64,000 nt of DNA from Sweltsa coloradensis (taxonomy: Eukaryota > Arthropoda > Insecta > Plecoptera > Chloroperlidae). Below are positions 12,701 through 23,786 of the stretch, in pieces. A model generated the notes under the pieces. That model was not told where the DNA came from. It saw only the letters and a list, made by a program, of their open reading frames with translations, and did not search any database. The first letter of the stretch is position 1; each line of letters starts with the position of its first letter. The translations under genes were made by a program, and so were the position numbers. The stretch spans positions 1-64,000 of the forward strand of contig JAMZAV010000052.1 in NCBI GenBank assembly GCA_024449915.1. The letters are read 5' to 3'.

Positions 12701-13815
12701 GAATTATTTTAGATCTATTTATATCCACGTTGATGGATGAGCGTTTTTGTTTTTTAAAATCATGATTCCCGTTTTTTTAAATTTTATTTTTAAAGTATTA
12801 TATTATTTACAATTTTAACCCCAAAAAACATACAAAGTTATAAAAGTATACATTTACAGCACTATATTTTTAAATATTTTCGATTTGGTTTAGCGGGAAA
12901 CCCCGTAGGTGGAAAATTTTTTAAAATTTTTAAAAGGTTTTTTTAATTCTGATTGTATTAAATATTAACAATTTTAATTTTTATTGTATCTTTCGCCAAA
13001 AGCTTTCAAGCATTCAGTAAGCAACAACTTTTAAAAAAAAAACATTATTTTAGGGTAAGTACACCTTAAAATTACTACGACAAGGACAAGACTATCTAGC
13101 TTCCCCTGCATACAATTTTAATACACGCCCTTCTTTTTATTGATACTCATTTAAAAAAAAAAAACGGGAAAGGGGAGTGGTACCCGACAAGGGGTGCGAA
13201 GAAAATTGATCCCCGGATCGTCGAAGATGAAAAAACAATTTAAAAAATAAATATCGTTCCCCCGTTCCCCAAAATCGTTGTTGTGGAGGGGCCGGGTAGG
13301 GGAAAAGAAATACATAAAAAAATAGTTTTTGTTTGTGCATTTTAAGTTCGTTGTTGGTGGAGGTGCGGGGATTTTTTGTCAAGTTTTGGGTGACGCAGTC
13401 CCACCCCCTGATATGTAGTCACCAAAATATTCTGTATTAGTTAATTGAAGGTAAATGTCCCCAAAGAACAGCATGTCAAGGGAGGTCGTTTTTGGTTTTT
13501 TCGTGTACCGGTGAGTAAATGCAAAATCTGCAAATTTTTTAAACTTTTAAGGAAACCCTTTCGAGTCTTGCACTTCCTCCTCAGCACTGATTTTTTAATA
13601 TTAATTGATGGGGTTTTGTTTCTGTCGCGGAGATGATATTTTGTTGACGTTTCAACACCTTTAGACAATTTGTTTTTTTCTATTTTTTACAATGGGTTCA
13701 GGGTGTAAATGTGATATTTTATGATTATTTCGTGGGAAGGCAGTTGTAAGAGGGTCCATTAGCGATACTTCACAACTCAATCTCAGCAGTCACCTATATT
13801 GACTGAGGAAAACCC
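12700..13815. other. Partly homopolymer-stretched non-coding DNA
   Basis: The text CGTTGATGGATGAGCGTTTTTG at 12728-12750 resembles a sub-terminal part of the TTGGATGAGCG dispersed element. A copy of the TGGTGGAGGTGC motif lies at 13351-13370. Nothing coding is supported. Confidence 0.45.
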
Positions 13816-13821
13816 CTTCAT

Positions 13822-13895
13822 TTAGGGCTGCCAGGGATAAATATCGAACCGCCGATTCCCCAGTCAAACGTTGCATGTAATGCGCGAGCTAAAAC
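13822..13895 (-). repeat. tRNA-derived SINE head on the minus strand
   Basis: The minus strand reads GCTCGCGCATTACATGCAAC and then GGCGGTTCGATATTTATCC. These correspond to a half A box and a B box at roughly tRNA spacing. The acceptor arms do not pair, so a SINE head or tRNA pseudogene fits better than a functional tRNA. Confidence 0.45.
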
Positions 13896-14144
13896 CTTTT
13901 TTCGTTGCCCCGTTTTTTTAAAATTTTGTAATAATTTTGCATTTGACATTATATTATCTATCAAATTTTTAATTTTTTCATCATTGTGTATCTTTGGGAT
14001 CTTTTTAAAGGGGGGTTTGGGTACATTTGGTAGTAAATTTGTGATGACTATTACAAAAAAACAATAAAACATTACTCAATTTTTTATTTGGGAAACACTA
14101 GACAAGTTTACTTAATGTTAGTTTTATTGCTGTATCTGTAAGAA

Positions 14145-14232
14145 GATTTTTTAGTTGCCTCCTTTGTAAATCAGTTTTTTAACTGAATAGGATAGACGTT
14201 AAAATATAAAAATAAATAAAAAAAAAAAATAA
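14145..14232 (+). repeat. SINE 3' body and A-rich tail
   Basis: The stretch contains GTTGCCTCCTTTGTAAATCA, then an ACTGAATAGGATAGACGTTA block and an AAATAAATAAAA tail. The same body and tail occur at 28063-28115, 35145-35235 and, reversed, at 18376-18430, defining one SINE family. Confidence 0.7.
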
Positions 14233-14636
14233 AATGCGTTGTCAAAAACACAGCGTTTCCTGTTTAAATTATAAAATTTTTAAATGAGCCCAACAGAAAA
14301 GTGAAAAAAAAAACTCGTTGACTAGGCTAGATCTCTTTGACTAGGCTAGATATTATATTCCTCCTTGATTTAACGTGCGTTTTAATCCCCCTGAAAACCA
14401 AGTAAAGCTAATTGGAAATAACCCTCTGCTTCTCACCCACATACAGCCACGCGTGAAAGAAGTTGATGTTTGAGGCACAGTGATTTGTTGCTGTTACCAC
14501 CACTAATTATTAATTATTAATTTATAGGCCTATATTATAATATATCCCCGGTGTAGGCACTTTTTTAATTTCTGTCTAACATAACAGCGTCATAGTCGCC
14601 TACTATAAAGACAAGGTTAAACATCATATATCCTAA

Positions 14637-14679
14637 CCAATGACATAATATAAGCTACGCAAAGCTTATGTACGTCATT
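14637..14679. repeat. Short hairpin with CAATGAC/GTCATTG ends
   Basis: CAATGAC and ATAAGCT are mirrored by AGCTTAT and GTCATTG around a short loop. This could be a very short MITE relic or a chance palindrome. Confidence 0.4.
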
Positions 14680-14816
14680 GATCCTAACTCTATAGGGTTA
14701 CAGCGATGGTTCAGTTAATTTCTTATGTAGTCTAATAGGCAGTGCAATCTGTTCTACACACGTTAATAACAATGTACAAAACAGACCAAGAATTAGACAG
14801 ACTTAAATTGGGGCTG

Positions 14817-14960
14817 GGATAGCTCATTTGGTAGAGCATGGCCCAAAAAGCCCAAGGTCCGGGTTTTTCCCCGGTGAAATCACTTTTTTTTAAATTTATG
14901 TCTGAATACCGTCAACTGGGGTAAACTTTTAAAAAATTTCAACATCAATCATTATTATCA
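14817..14960 (+). repeat. tRNA-derived SINE head with pol III A and B boxes
   Basis: GGATAGCTCATTTGGTAGAG is a clear A box and D arm, and AAGGTCCGGGTTTTTCCCC resembles a B box/T arm with one inserted base. The 5' GGGGCTG has no pairing 3' acceptor strand, so this is a tRNA-derived SINE rather than a tRNA gene. It is followed by CCGTCAACTGGGGTAAACTT, related to the repeat at 15089-15245. Confidence 0.6.
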
Positions 14961-15088
14961 TAAAAAAAACTATGTCAGATAAAAAACTTGAAAATAAACA
15001 TGCATTAGAGGTTCCTTTTCATAACCCAAACCAAAAAATTTCCAAAATAGTATACCCAAAATTTCACCCCAAAAAAAAAATTTAAGTG

Positions 15089-15245
15089 TTCAACTTTACC
15101 CTGGTGTGGGGTAAAGTTGAAACAGTACTGTTTTTTGCTATTAATTGAGAACCATGGTTTATGGGGGGAAAATTTAACACAGTACTGTTTAGCCTATTAA
15201 CTTTTAGAACCCCCCCCGAGTGATGAGGTAAAGTTGAAAACCCGA
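15089..15245. repeat. Palindromic GGGGTAAAGTTGAA tandem repeat
   Basis: A perfect hairpin joins TTCAACTTTACCC (15089-15101) with GGGTAAAGTTGAA (15109-15121). It is followed by two diverged units that each contain CAGTACTGTTT and TATTAA and end in AGAACC, and by a third GAGGTAAAGTTGAAAA start near 15225-15240. The unit is about 55-60 bp. It may be the end of a longer element, since a related block sits at 14910. Confidence 0.55.
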
Positions 15246-15249
15246 AAAA

Positions 15250-16950
15250 GAACTCGGGGAAAAAATTTTTCTTGAAAGCATGCTTCACAGTACAAGTATC
15301 ACTGGGAATAATATTTTTCACTCAACGCTAGTATTTTAGGAAAAATCAAGGTAATGAAAAAAATCTAACAATTCAAAAAATAGTACGTATAGTTAAATGA
15401 TTAAATTTTAAATACACTTTAATTCATACATAAGCTAAATTCAAAAAAATTGTGTGGGAAATGTATTTATTAAGATTTCTTTTTAAAACGTCTTGTTAGA
15501 AAAAAATTCAATTAGGTTTATTAATTAGTAGATCATGGGGTGTTAAAACTTTCCCCTTTATGGGAAACATGGGCAAATTTAATTAAGGTCAGTGCTGGAC
15601 TGGGGTGGATATTTATAAAACCATTTAAAATTTCCCTCGTTCTGCCCACGAAAAGACAGCACAGTGTAAAACTTTTTGGGGCATTTTAAAAATTTACCGA
15701 ATTTGTGCTGTCCAGGGAAACTTTTTGGGCCCTTTTTTTTATTTTTAAAAATTTAAAAAATTAGGTTTTAATTTTTTTGCCCCTTTAACATTTTTTGCAA
15801 CAAAGTTAATGCCAACCATTTTACATTATATTTTTTTTTTTTTCCCCAAAAATACGCCAAAAAATTAATTTTTAATTGGGAAAAAACCCTTGAAAATTTT
15901 TTCACAGGGGGAAATTAAAAAAATTTGGGAATTTCTGTTTTTAAAATTACCCCTAGTTCAAGTTTACCCATTTTACGGTACTAAAAATAACCGCGTCATA
16001 GTCGCCTACTAAACTTGGAAAATAAAAATGATGGAGTAAATCGGTTCGGGGAAACGGCGTTTGTACTTTAAACAGAGAAAGCAGCTGGGCAGCTGGAAAC
16101 TTGTAACCCAAAATAAACACAAAACCCAACCAAAAAACCACAAAAAAGTAGATACAATATTTCATTATATGGGGTATGTTGGGATTTCAACTCTAAATTT
16201 CAAAACTACAAATAACCAGTTTTTTTGGCCCCTTAAAAAACTTTTCAAAAATCTGCCAAACTTGGTCTTACATAAACCCGGCCCGCCTGGTCCGCGCGGT
16301 TTTAGCGCCCCCGGGGGGCCCGGGGCGTCCCAACCCCGGGACCCCGTTACACTCGCCCTGTTGATAATCTGTTTATTTCAAGGTCCCCCCCATCAAGGGG
16401 AAGGCCAAAAAAGCGTTCGGGGGGCCGGCTTTTTTGCGGGGGGAGGCGGGCAAGGGGGAAAGGGCCCAAAAAAGATGCGAAGTTTTTCTAACCATAACAA
16501 AAAAATTGTAAAATTTCGCCAAACCTTACACACTCAAAAGAAAAGAGATCTAAAAAAAAGGGCCCAAACCCCTCTACCCTTCCAAATTAAAAAGACAGTG
16601 TCCCCTAACAGCAAACCCCGAAAAACTTGGGAAAATAGAATTTGGATTATTAATTTAACGTAAATTTTTGTTTATCCAAATTCTTTTTTTTTAATTTAAA
16701 TTTTAAACGTAATAACATGCCCAAAATTTTATTTTGCCAAGCTTTTCCCAGGATGCTGGTTTTGGGAAAATGACGTTTATGGGGGAAGGGGAGATGAGCC
16801 CTTTGGGCCCCTTTTTTTTGATCTTTATTTTTTTTGAGTGTGAAGGGTTTTTTTGTATTTCTACAAGTTTTTGTTATGTGTGTGATCTCATTACTTTTTT
16901 AAGTTCCATTACAAAATTATTTGCTAAAATATAATATTTTTATCAAAGTT
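15250..16950. other. Homopolymer-stretched sequence with a GC-rich core, no gene recognised
   Basis: A long plus frame at 16061-16663 crosses a GC-rich patch (about 16270-16470) with runs of C and G. It encodes Pro/Gly-rich text with no domain, most simply a compositional artefact. The same texture as 1-7075 suggests poor sequence quality. Confidence 0.45.
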
Positions 16951-18370
16951 GATTTAAATTCTATGGTATTAGCAGTAACAATATAGGATGTAAAATATCT
17001 AGACCCGGATTCATGTACATCCTGGGTATAGGTGGTATAACCATGGTATAACGACGGTATAAGGACTGGACCCCAATCTTGAGTTCGTGGAGATGAGTTG
17101 AAAACGCAATTTGAAAACGAAGTCGTTTTCTTTTTCGAAGGAATGGGTATTCTTGAACGGTATCGTGGAAAACGTCATGGGTTGTGAGTTGAAAGCATTG
17201 ATATTAAACCCCTATAGTAGGCGGTTGAAAGAGTATCACGAATCCAAACACTTTAAAAAGATTTGCGTATAGCAAAGAGCTCGAAAAAGTTCTATATTTA
17301 TTCTAGATGGCAGTGCCTTCATAAACGCCGGCCAATCGAAAGACAAGTTGTATGAAATGATTTGATTGTTGCAATTATGTAAACAAACAGTTGAGCAAGT
17401 TCATAATGTTGTGCTGGCATAGGGTTGGCTAGGCTTGTCAAACATGTAATGTAAGTATGAATTTTATAGTCCTATAGCCAATGGAACTTTAGACCTACAC
17501 TTTTGCTTATAAATAATTTTCCACATCTGGGCCTGGGCCAGGGACGGTTTCTGATTTGTTTTATGAGAGTATAAGACACCTTTTCTCGTTCCACACAAAG
17601 AAAAAAAATTTTTAAATGCCCGCGCTATTTGTTTACGTATCGCACTTTCCCCGCTAACTCTGCTTATACCGTAAACAAGGTCAAGTAACTATGGTTACTT
17701 GTTGATTGTATGCCAAGTGTTTAAGGCTTTTTTTAAAAACCTTTAAATTTGGAAGCCTTCCAACAAACTTTTTCAACTTTTTTTTTCAAAGAGACTATCA
17801 TTCTATAACCTTAATGTCCATGTAAAATATGAACATTGTAGTCCCACCCGTCTCTGTCAGAATCGCGGCCGACGTATTAGATGTGAGCAGTAGTAGGCAT
17901 AGTAGGCAGTAGTAGGCAGTAGCTAACACCCTTAAAGTGATTTTGAGCATTTTTTCAAGCCATTTTTTCACCAAGAAGGAATAATCGTACCCAATAAAAT
18001 TTGGCATGTGTTGTCAGGTACCTAAATCCCCTCGATTGTGATAGTTTTCAAGTTCAAATCACGTTACATGACGGCTGGGTAACACCTCGAAATCACCCCA
18101 ACTCTGCTTGGTGTATAAGGTGCTTGAGTGTTTAGGCCCCACCGCGGCTTGGCTGCGGCGCCCTAACGGGCACCTAGATACAAAATAATTACAGGACCTA
18201 TCTCTGGAACCTTCAAACAACACACGCAAAACAAAAAGTACTTTTAATGAACCATATCTGGTCGATTATTGTTTATGGAATTTAACGTCAGATTAATATG
18301 CATGGAAGCTAATACATGAGTAGATTTTTTTAGGTTCGGGTTTGAAATCTCATATTCGAATTTAAATTTA
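16951..18370. other. Non-coding DNA with simple motif clusters
   Basis: GGTATAA is repeated four times within 17030-17068 with imperfect spacing, and AGTAGGC-type repeats lie at 17885-17930. Neither looks functional. A reversed fragment of the dispersed TTGGATGAGCG element lies at about 17758-17870. No exon recognised. Confidence 0.45.
17758..17870 (-). mobile_element. Fragment of the TTGGATGAGCG dispersed element
   Basis: The plus text includes TTTTCAACTTTTT-like start, ACCTTAATGTCCATG, a TGAACATTGTAG block and CCCACCCGTCTCTGTCAGAA. These match, reversed, the internal repeat of the copies at 18951-19701 and 61921-62689. Confidence 0.65.
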
Positions 18371-18375
18371 TAGTT

Positions 18376-18628
18376 ATTGTGTTTTTAATATCTATCCTAT
18401 TCAGTTATAAAAAAAACTGATTTACAAAGTGCGAATATAATTACATTGAATATTATTTAAATATGTCCGAGGACTGATTATAAGAGGAGTCAATCCCATT
18501 GCATTCGCATTAACAACTGAGGGAAACCTCGGGAAACCTTCAGTCTTGATTGCCGGTCTCGACGAGATTTGAACCCGAGACCTCCCGAATCAGAGTCGCG
18601 CGCTTAGCGCTCGAGCCAACATTGTCGG
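18376..18628 (-). repeat. Full-length-looking tRNA-derived SINE
   Basis: On the minus strand the element starts CCGACAATGTTGGCTCGAGC with an A box (plus 18608-18619). It has a B box GGTTCAAATC (plus 18566-18575), a ~150-bp body, and ends in the shared TTTGTAAATCAGTTTTT and CTGAATAGGATAGA tail. Head, body and tail are in the right order over ~250 bp. This copy anchors the family whose tails are seen at 14145, 28063 and 35145. Confidence 0.7.
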
Positions 18629-18950
18629 TTAAATATTACTGTGCAAAATTATTTTTTATACTACAGTAAAGTTGTATCTTTGAAAAATAATATATCACAG
18701 TCCCAAAAATAATAATAATTAATTATAATCATTATTTTATACAAGATAAGCGTTTATAGAAGAATTGATTTTTAAGTGTCGACAATGATCTAGGGTTACA
18801 ACATTCTAGCAGATGGTAAGTTATAGTTTCTGGAAAGTACGAAGTATCAGCGTCACCTATCCAAAACGATAATAGTTGATGCGTTCTCGTCCCCTGGAAA
18901 ACAATTAAAGAACTTACATACCGGTACTTCAATCATTCAAATCATTTAAA

Positions 18951-19701
18951 CTAGGAAAACGCTAAAGTCCCGCCGCGTTGATGGATGAGCTTTTTAAAGT
19001 TTTTAGTTTGGCGTGGGATATCTTTACTCTTGCAAGTGCTTTGTTTTTGCTACCTACGCATTGTAAGTGATTGTTGTTAAATTTATTTTGTTACCTGTCA
19101 ATTGGTATTATTTACCGTAAAAACTTATATTAAAAGCTTTATTTTTTCTATGGATTCTGGCTAACTTTTTTCAACTTTTTCTTTTAAAAGGTACTACATC
19201 ACCATAACCTTAATGTCCATGTATAATATGAACGTGAAGCCCACCCGTTTGGTCAGAATTGGCCCAAATGGCACGAAAATATCGCACTAAAAGTCAAAAA
19301 ACTTATATTAAAAGCTTTATTTCTATAGATTCTGGCTAACTTTTTCAATTTTTTCTTTCAGAAAGCAATACATCACCATTACCTAAATGTCCATGTGAAA
19401 TATAAGTTGTAGCCCTACCCGTTTGGTCAGAATTGGGCCCAAATCTCGAAATATCGCATAAAATCAAAAAAAAATCGTAAAAGTGGATTTTCTGAGAAAT
19501 ATTTTTTCGATTGTCCCAAAAACGGGAAGTCTAAGTTCGAGTTTCGAGGCCCCCTTCCTTTCATCAAGTCGCATTCCCGTTTCCCCGGGAATCGTGCGAA
19601 AAACAACAAAAAAACAAAAAAAAAAACAAACAAAAAAAAAAAAAAACCGAGCTAAATTTTTTGGGTGGTCAGTGAAATTGAGTCTTCGCTTCCTCATCCA
19701 A
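18951..19701 (-). mobile_element. Helitron/Helentron-like non-autonomous element, copy 1
   Basis: Read on the minus strand it starts TTGGATGAG at 19701 and ends GCGTTTTCCTAG at 18951. The 3' end has the arms AACGC and GCTTT/GCGTT around GGCGGGACTTTA, just before CTAG. GGATGAGC near the 5' end is inverted as GCTCATCC near the 3' end. The inside holds two tandem copies of a ~150-bp unit with TTAATGTCCATG and CCCACCCGTTTGGTCAGAAT. No coding capacity. The assignment to Helentrons rests on the CTAG end and hairpin only; a different class is possible. Confidence 0.55.
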
Positions 19702-19926
19702 TAAAATTTTCAATCGTTTTTAGACGTAACAAATACAAATAATTGGACTTTTCACTGTTATTTACATAATATATTTTTATTTAAAGTATTCATTTAAAGT
19801 ATTCGTTCAGTAGACATTCACGAAAAGAGCTCGGGTTCGGGTTGATTAAAATCTTAATTTCGGGTTTGGGATCAGCTTATTTTTGACAAACACGGGAAAC
19901 TGAGGTTTTATTGGTTTTTAGTGTAT

Positions 19927-20488
19927 TTGGATGAGCGAAGCGAAGACTTCATATTCACTGAACCCTCAAAAAATTTAGCTCCAATGTTTTTTGTTTTTTT
20001 CTGTCTCTTTGTTCGCACGCTACCGGGCGAACGGCATATGCGATCTTGATGAAAATTAGAGGGGACCTTCGAAATATCTGAAATTAGACCCGCCACGTTT
20101 TGGGGTACAACGGAGAAATATATCTAATGAATATCGTACTTTTTTTGATTTTTTTGTGGGGTATTTTCGTGACATTTTGGGCCGATTCGACCAAAAGGGT
20201 GGGGCTACAAAAAACTTCATATTTTTCATTGACATTTAGGTAATGGTGATGTGTTGCCTTCTAAAAAGAAAAAGTTGGAAAAGTTAGCCAGAATCCATAG
20301 AATAAAGGTTTTAATATGAGTTTTTTTGAGGTTTATAATAATAATTAACAAGTAACAATATAAAATTGACAACAACCACCTACAATGCATTCAAAAAGCA
20401 CTTGCAAAGGAAAAGTGGTCCTACGCAAACTAAAAACTTGCAAAAAAAGCTCATCAATCAACGCGGCGGGTCTTAAGCATTTTCCTAG
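19927..20488 (+). mobile_element. Helitron/Helentron-like non-autonomous element, copy 2
   Basis: It starts TTGGATGAGCGAAGCGAAGA and ends AACGCGGCGGGTCTTAAGCA then TTTTCCTAG. It carries a single internal unit instead of two, so it is shorter than the other two complete copies. It is inverted relative to copy 1 with 225 bp between them. Confidence 0.6.
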
Positions 20489-20749
20489 TATAGATTAATT
20501 TTATTGTAACTAACTGATTAAGTATGGAGTCGAATAATAGTTTCTATGCATTTACGAGTAGAATTGTGGAGAAAGAGATACAAAAAGTTTCACGTAGTCT
20601 GCTTATGTCGAAAAGTGACACGATTATTTCGATCCATTTATTTCGTTTCTCAAGTGAACTTATAAGAGGGGTTGGGTTGAACTGGCAGTAATTTCAAGAT
20701 TCGAATCTTCCATACTTTTTGAGCAAAGAAAATTAAACATTATTCAATG

Positions 20750-20751
<2 letters not shown>

Positions 20752-20788
<37 letters not shown>
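20752..20788. repeat. (GATT)n microsatellite
   Basis: About nine GATT units in tandem. Downstream, AGGTCCCTTTATTAAGGCAG resembles part of a SINE. Confidence 0.9.
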
Positions 20789-21255
20789 AAGGTCCCTTTA
20801 TTAAGGCAGGATCAAGGGCCCAGAGAAGCCTTATCTTCCATCCAACACTTCTTTTAAAAAATTATAAACTTAGACGAGGACAATTTAGATATAAGATAAT
20901 AAAAAAGAAACTGGGTGCAGTGTACTATGTTTGGGCTCTCCTGAATTAGAATCCCCCTCTTTAGATCCTGTTTCCCAAATCCCCCCCCAAAAAAAAAAAA
21001 TCACACCCCAAAAATTACCCAAATGAAAGGCCCAAAAGCACATCAAAACTTTTTTACTCTCAAAATGCGAAAAATCCATTTTCGAACTCTTCTTCCCCCT
21101 TTTGGTAACAGACAGGGACACTGGGCCCGAAAAAACCCAAACCTTCACCCAAAACTTTTATGGGAAACCAACCTTTGTTAGGCCAATGGGGGGGTGGGAA
21201 TTTGTTTTGGGGGGCCCTCGCCCAGCCGTGACCCCGCCCCCGGCCCTGAAACCCG

Positions 21256-21264
21256 TATATAAGG
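21256..21264 (+). promoter_or_regulatory. TATA box of the hexamerin gene
   Basis: TATATAAGG lies 64 bp upstream of the ATG at 21320. It is in a GC-rich patch, so it stands out against the flanking sequence. Transcription would start about 30 bp downstream, near 21287-21292. Strong TATA promoters are usual for highly expressed, stage-specific hexamerin genes. The link to the downstream gene is inferred. Confidence 0.5.
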
Positions 21265-21319
21265 CCGGTGGTGCAGGGCCCAAAGGGTGTTCTAAACTCT
21301 CGATTTTACCCACCAAACC

Positions 21320-21412
21320 ATGAATTCTGTTTTTCCGTCGTCGTCCGGGCCCGGTGTTCCCCCTCGGCGGGGGCCCCCGGGAACCCAAAGCCCAGTGGGG
21401 AGTGCAACACAA
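21320..21412 (+). CDS. Hexamerin exon 1, signal peptide (frame-interrupted, tentative)
   Basis: The ATG follows ACCAAACC, an acceptable insect start context. The first frame reads MNSVFPSSSG; in the next frame the same DNA reads FCFSVVV and then an Ala/Pro segment. A hydrophobic signal peptide is recovered only if one or two bases in the T, C and G runs are extra. Hexamerins are secreted into hemolymph, so a signal peptide is expected. The 3' splice border is not clear, and the end given is approximate. No further N-domain exon can be read confidently between here and 23786. This call depends on its position downstream of a TATA box and upstream of the hexamerin exons. Confidence 0.4.
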
Positions 21413-21803
21413 AAAACCTACATGTGTGTTTTTCTTTTTTTTCCCAGTTTTCCCACCTATCGAGAAGGGAAAATTTTTTTTTTTTTTTTTTTTTTTTGGT
21501 TTTGAGGTTCGATTTTTTGGTTCCCCGGGAAACCCAAAATTCTTTTTAAAGAACCGTATAAACCAAAAAATACCGTTCATCAAAACGTTTTTTAAAAAAA
21601 ATCTTTTTCCCCCTTATAATAGCGGGAAGAAAAAGGGTGTTTTTGAAAAAAAATTTTAAAAAAGAAATTGATCGAGTCAGGGGGCGCCCATCAGTGTGTA
21701 AACTTTTGTCCGAAAAAAAGGGATGGGGGTTGTGTTAGTTCCCCCCCTTCCCCATTAAAAATAAAATTACTTGTATATTCAAGTCCAACTCTTTTTTCAG
21801 CCA

Positions 21804-21888
<85 letters not shown>

Positions 21889-23174
21889 CGGATTTTTTTT
21901 AAAATGCAATTAGGGGTTATAAAAATTAAGTTAAATTGGGCGTTTTTTTTTTGTAAATTAAATTTTTTGTTTTTTGAATTTTTCTTATTTAAAAATCCCC
22001 CAAAATTTTTTGTATTTTGGGTTCAAAATGGAAATTTTTTTACCCGGGCGAACTTTTAATTAACTTCCCCGGGCAGGAAAGGGGGTTTTCCCTTTTCGAT
22101 ATATGCCATTTTTAAGTAACCGGAATGTTTATATTAGTTAAGGTTTTCCCCAAAAGGGAAGTTTAAAAAAACCCGGGCTTTCGTAAAATTTTTTTAAATT
22201 TTTTGGCAAAATTTTCCCCCCTTTGGTTTTTCACGTTTAAAAAAGAAATTTTTTTGGTTTTTTAAAAACCAAAAAAGATTTTCTTTTTCGCCTTTTTACC
22301 CGCCCAATAACCTTCGGGGCCAAACCGTTTCCCCGGACTAAAATGTCAGCCGAGAACACCCGCCAACATAAATCCAAGCTTTAAAAAAAACCGTCCGAAA
22401 ACAACAAGTTTTTGCAAGAAAATTTTTCGGGGAAATTTATTTAAACCATAAAACCCGGGACAAAAAATTTTCCAGCCCCTTCACCGCTTACCCCCCCAAA
22501 GGAAAAAATTTTTGGGCGGGATTTTTTGGTCTTTTAGCCCGAAACCCCAAAAGGCCCACTGCCGGCCCCCCTTTTACTTGGGGGAAAACACCAAAAATTG
22601 AAAAAATTGGAATAAAAATTGTTAAGGATTAGCAAAAACATTTTTTCCAACAAAAATTTTATTTTTAAAAACTAAAAATTAATCCCGAGGGGGAAAAACA
22701 CCCAAGAAAGCGTTTTTTCCAAATAAACTTGTTTTGGATTTAAAATTTTTAATTATTTTTTATTAATTTGCGAAGGGGAGATTTTTGGAAGCCCCTAATT
22801 ATTTCATCCTTGAAGATTTTTTTGGTTTTAATTTTGGGGGGGGGGTTTTTGAACCCAATTTTCCGAAAATTTAAATTTTAAGTTTTTTTAAAACCGGTTA
22901 AAAAACGCAGCAAGGGTTTTTTAAATAATTTAGGTTTTAAAATTTAAAATTTTTTAATTAATTTGCTTGTGTGTTTGGGAAGTTTATTCCCAGCGGCCCC
23001 ACTTTTTTAAGGGGGGGGTTGGGCAACCCCCTGCCTTTTCCCTTTTAAACACCCGGAACGAAAAACCCTTCCCCCCGTCTGCCCCGATATCAAGGGTTTT
23101 GCCTTTTTTAACCCCTTTCTGGGGGGTTAAATGCCTTTTTTTTTTTTTTTTTTTTTTCCCCCCTTTTCCAGGGG

Positions 23175-23209
<35 letters not shown>

Positions 23210-23786
23210 TTCAGAGCGAGGTCTTTCCCCAAAAGGGCTACAGATCGGATGGAAGGGTGAGGGTAAAGATGGGACCTAAAACCGCCAAACAATCGAAAAA
23301 TTATTTCCCAAACTATAAAAACCCACTTTTTAATAGATCATATAAATTTTTCACATATTACAAAATTCTAAAGAAAGTAACTAACATTGAAAACGAAAAA
23401 TTTTTGACAAAAAAATTTGAGAAAACCGTAAATTTAAAAAAAAAATTTTTTTAAACCGTAAATTTTAAAAAATTCGTTTTTTATATTTTTAAACCCCTAA
23501 GCTACAGCAACACAAATTTACTGAAAGTCAAATTTTTTTTTTTGTTAATATTTTTCCCAAAACCATCAGTAAAATTTTTCCCGGTACGGGTTAAAATTTT
23601 ATTTTTAACTCCCAAAATATTTTTTTAGCCCCAAACCGTGTTTTAAAGGGTGATTCTAGTTAAAAAAAAAAAAAAACCAAATTGAGTAAGGGGTATCCCT
23701 CTGGAAATTTTAAAAGGGGGGGGGGCACACTAGAGTAAATTTTAATTGCCCCGCTTAATGATCATAACCCAAATTTTAAATTCCAG
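21413..23786. other. Homopolymer-stretched intronic region, N-domain exons expected but unreadable
   Basis: The hexamerin N-terminal domain exons should lie here. Possible exon-like GC-rich patches are at 22480-22560, preceded by TTTTTTCCAG-like text, and 22985-23130. Neither gives a recognisable peptide in one frame. Long T runs and inflated G and C runs fill the rest. Confidence 0.4.
21806..21888. repeat. 83-nt poly-T run
   Basis: An uninterrupted run of 83 T. If real it could be the reversed poly-A tail of a retroposed sequence. It sits in the stretch where run lengths look unreliable. Confidence 0.8.

Noticed and set aside
14817..14885. A possible functional tRNA gene.
   Set aside because: The A box is good, but the acceptor stem does not pair and the T loop carries an extra base; a SINE head explains it better.
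16061..16663. A 200-codon plus-strand open frame, Pro/Gly-rich in the centre.
   Set aside because: It crosses inflated C and G runs, has no domain or splice context, and its composition follows the DNA runs.
21691..21913. Open frames with poly-Phe or poly-Lys.
   Set aside because: They are translations of an 83-nt T run.
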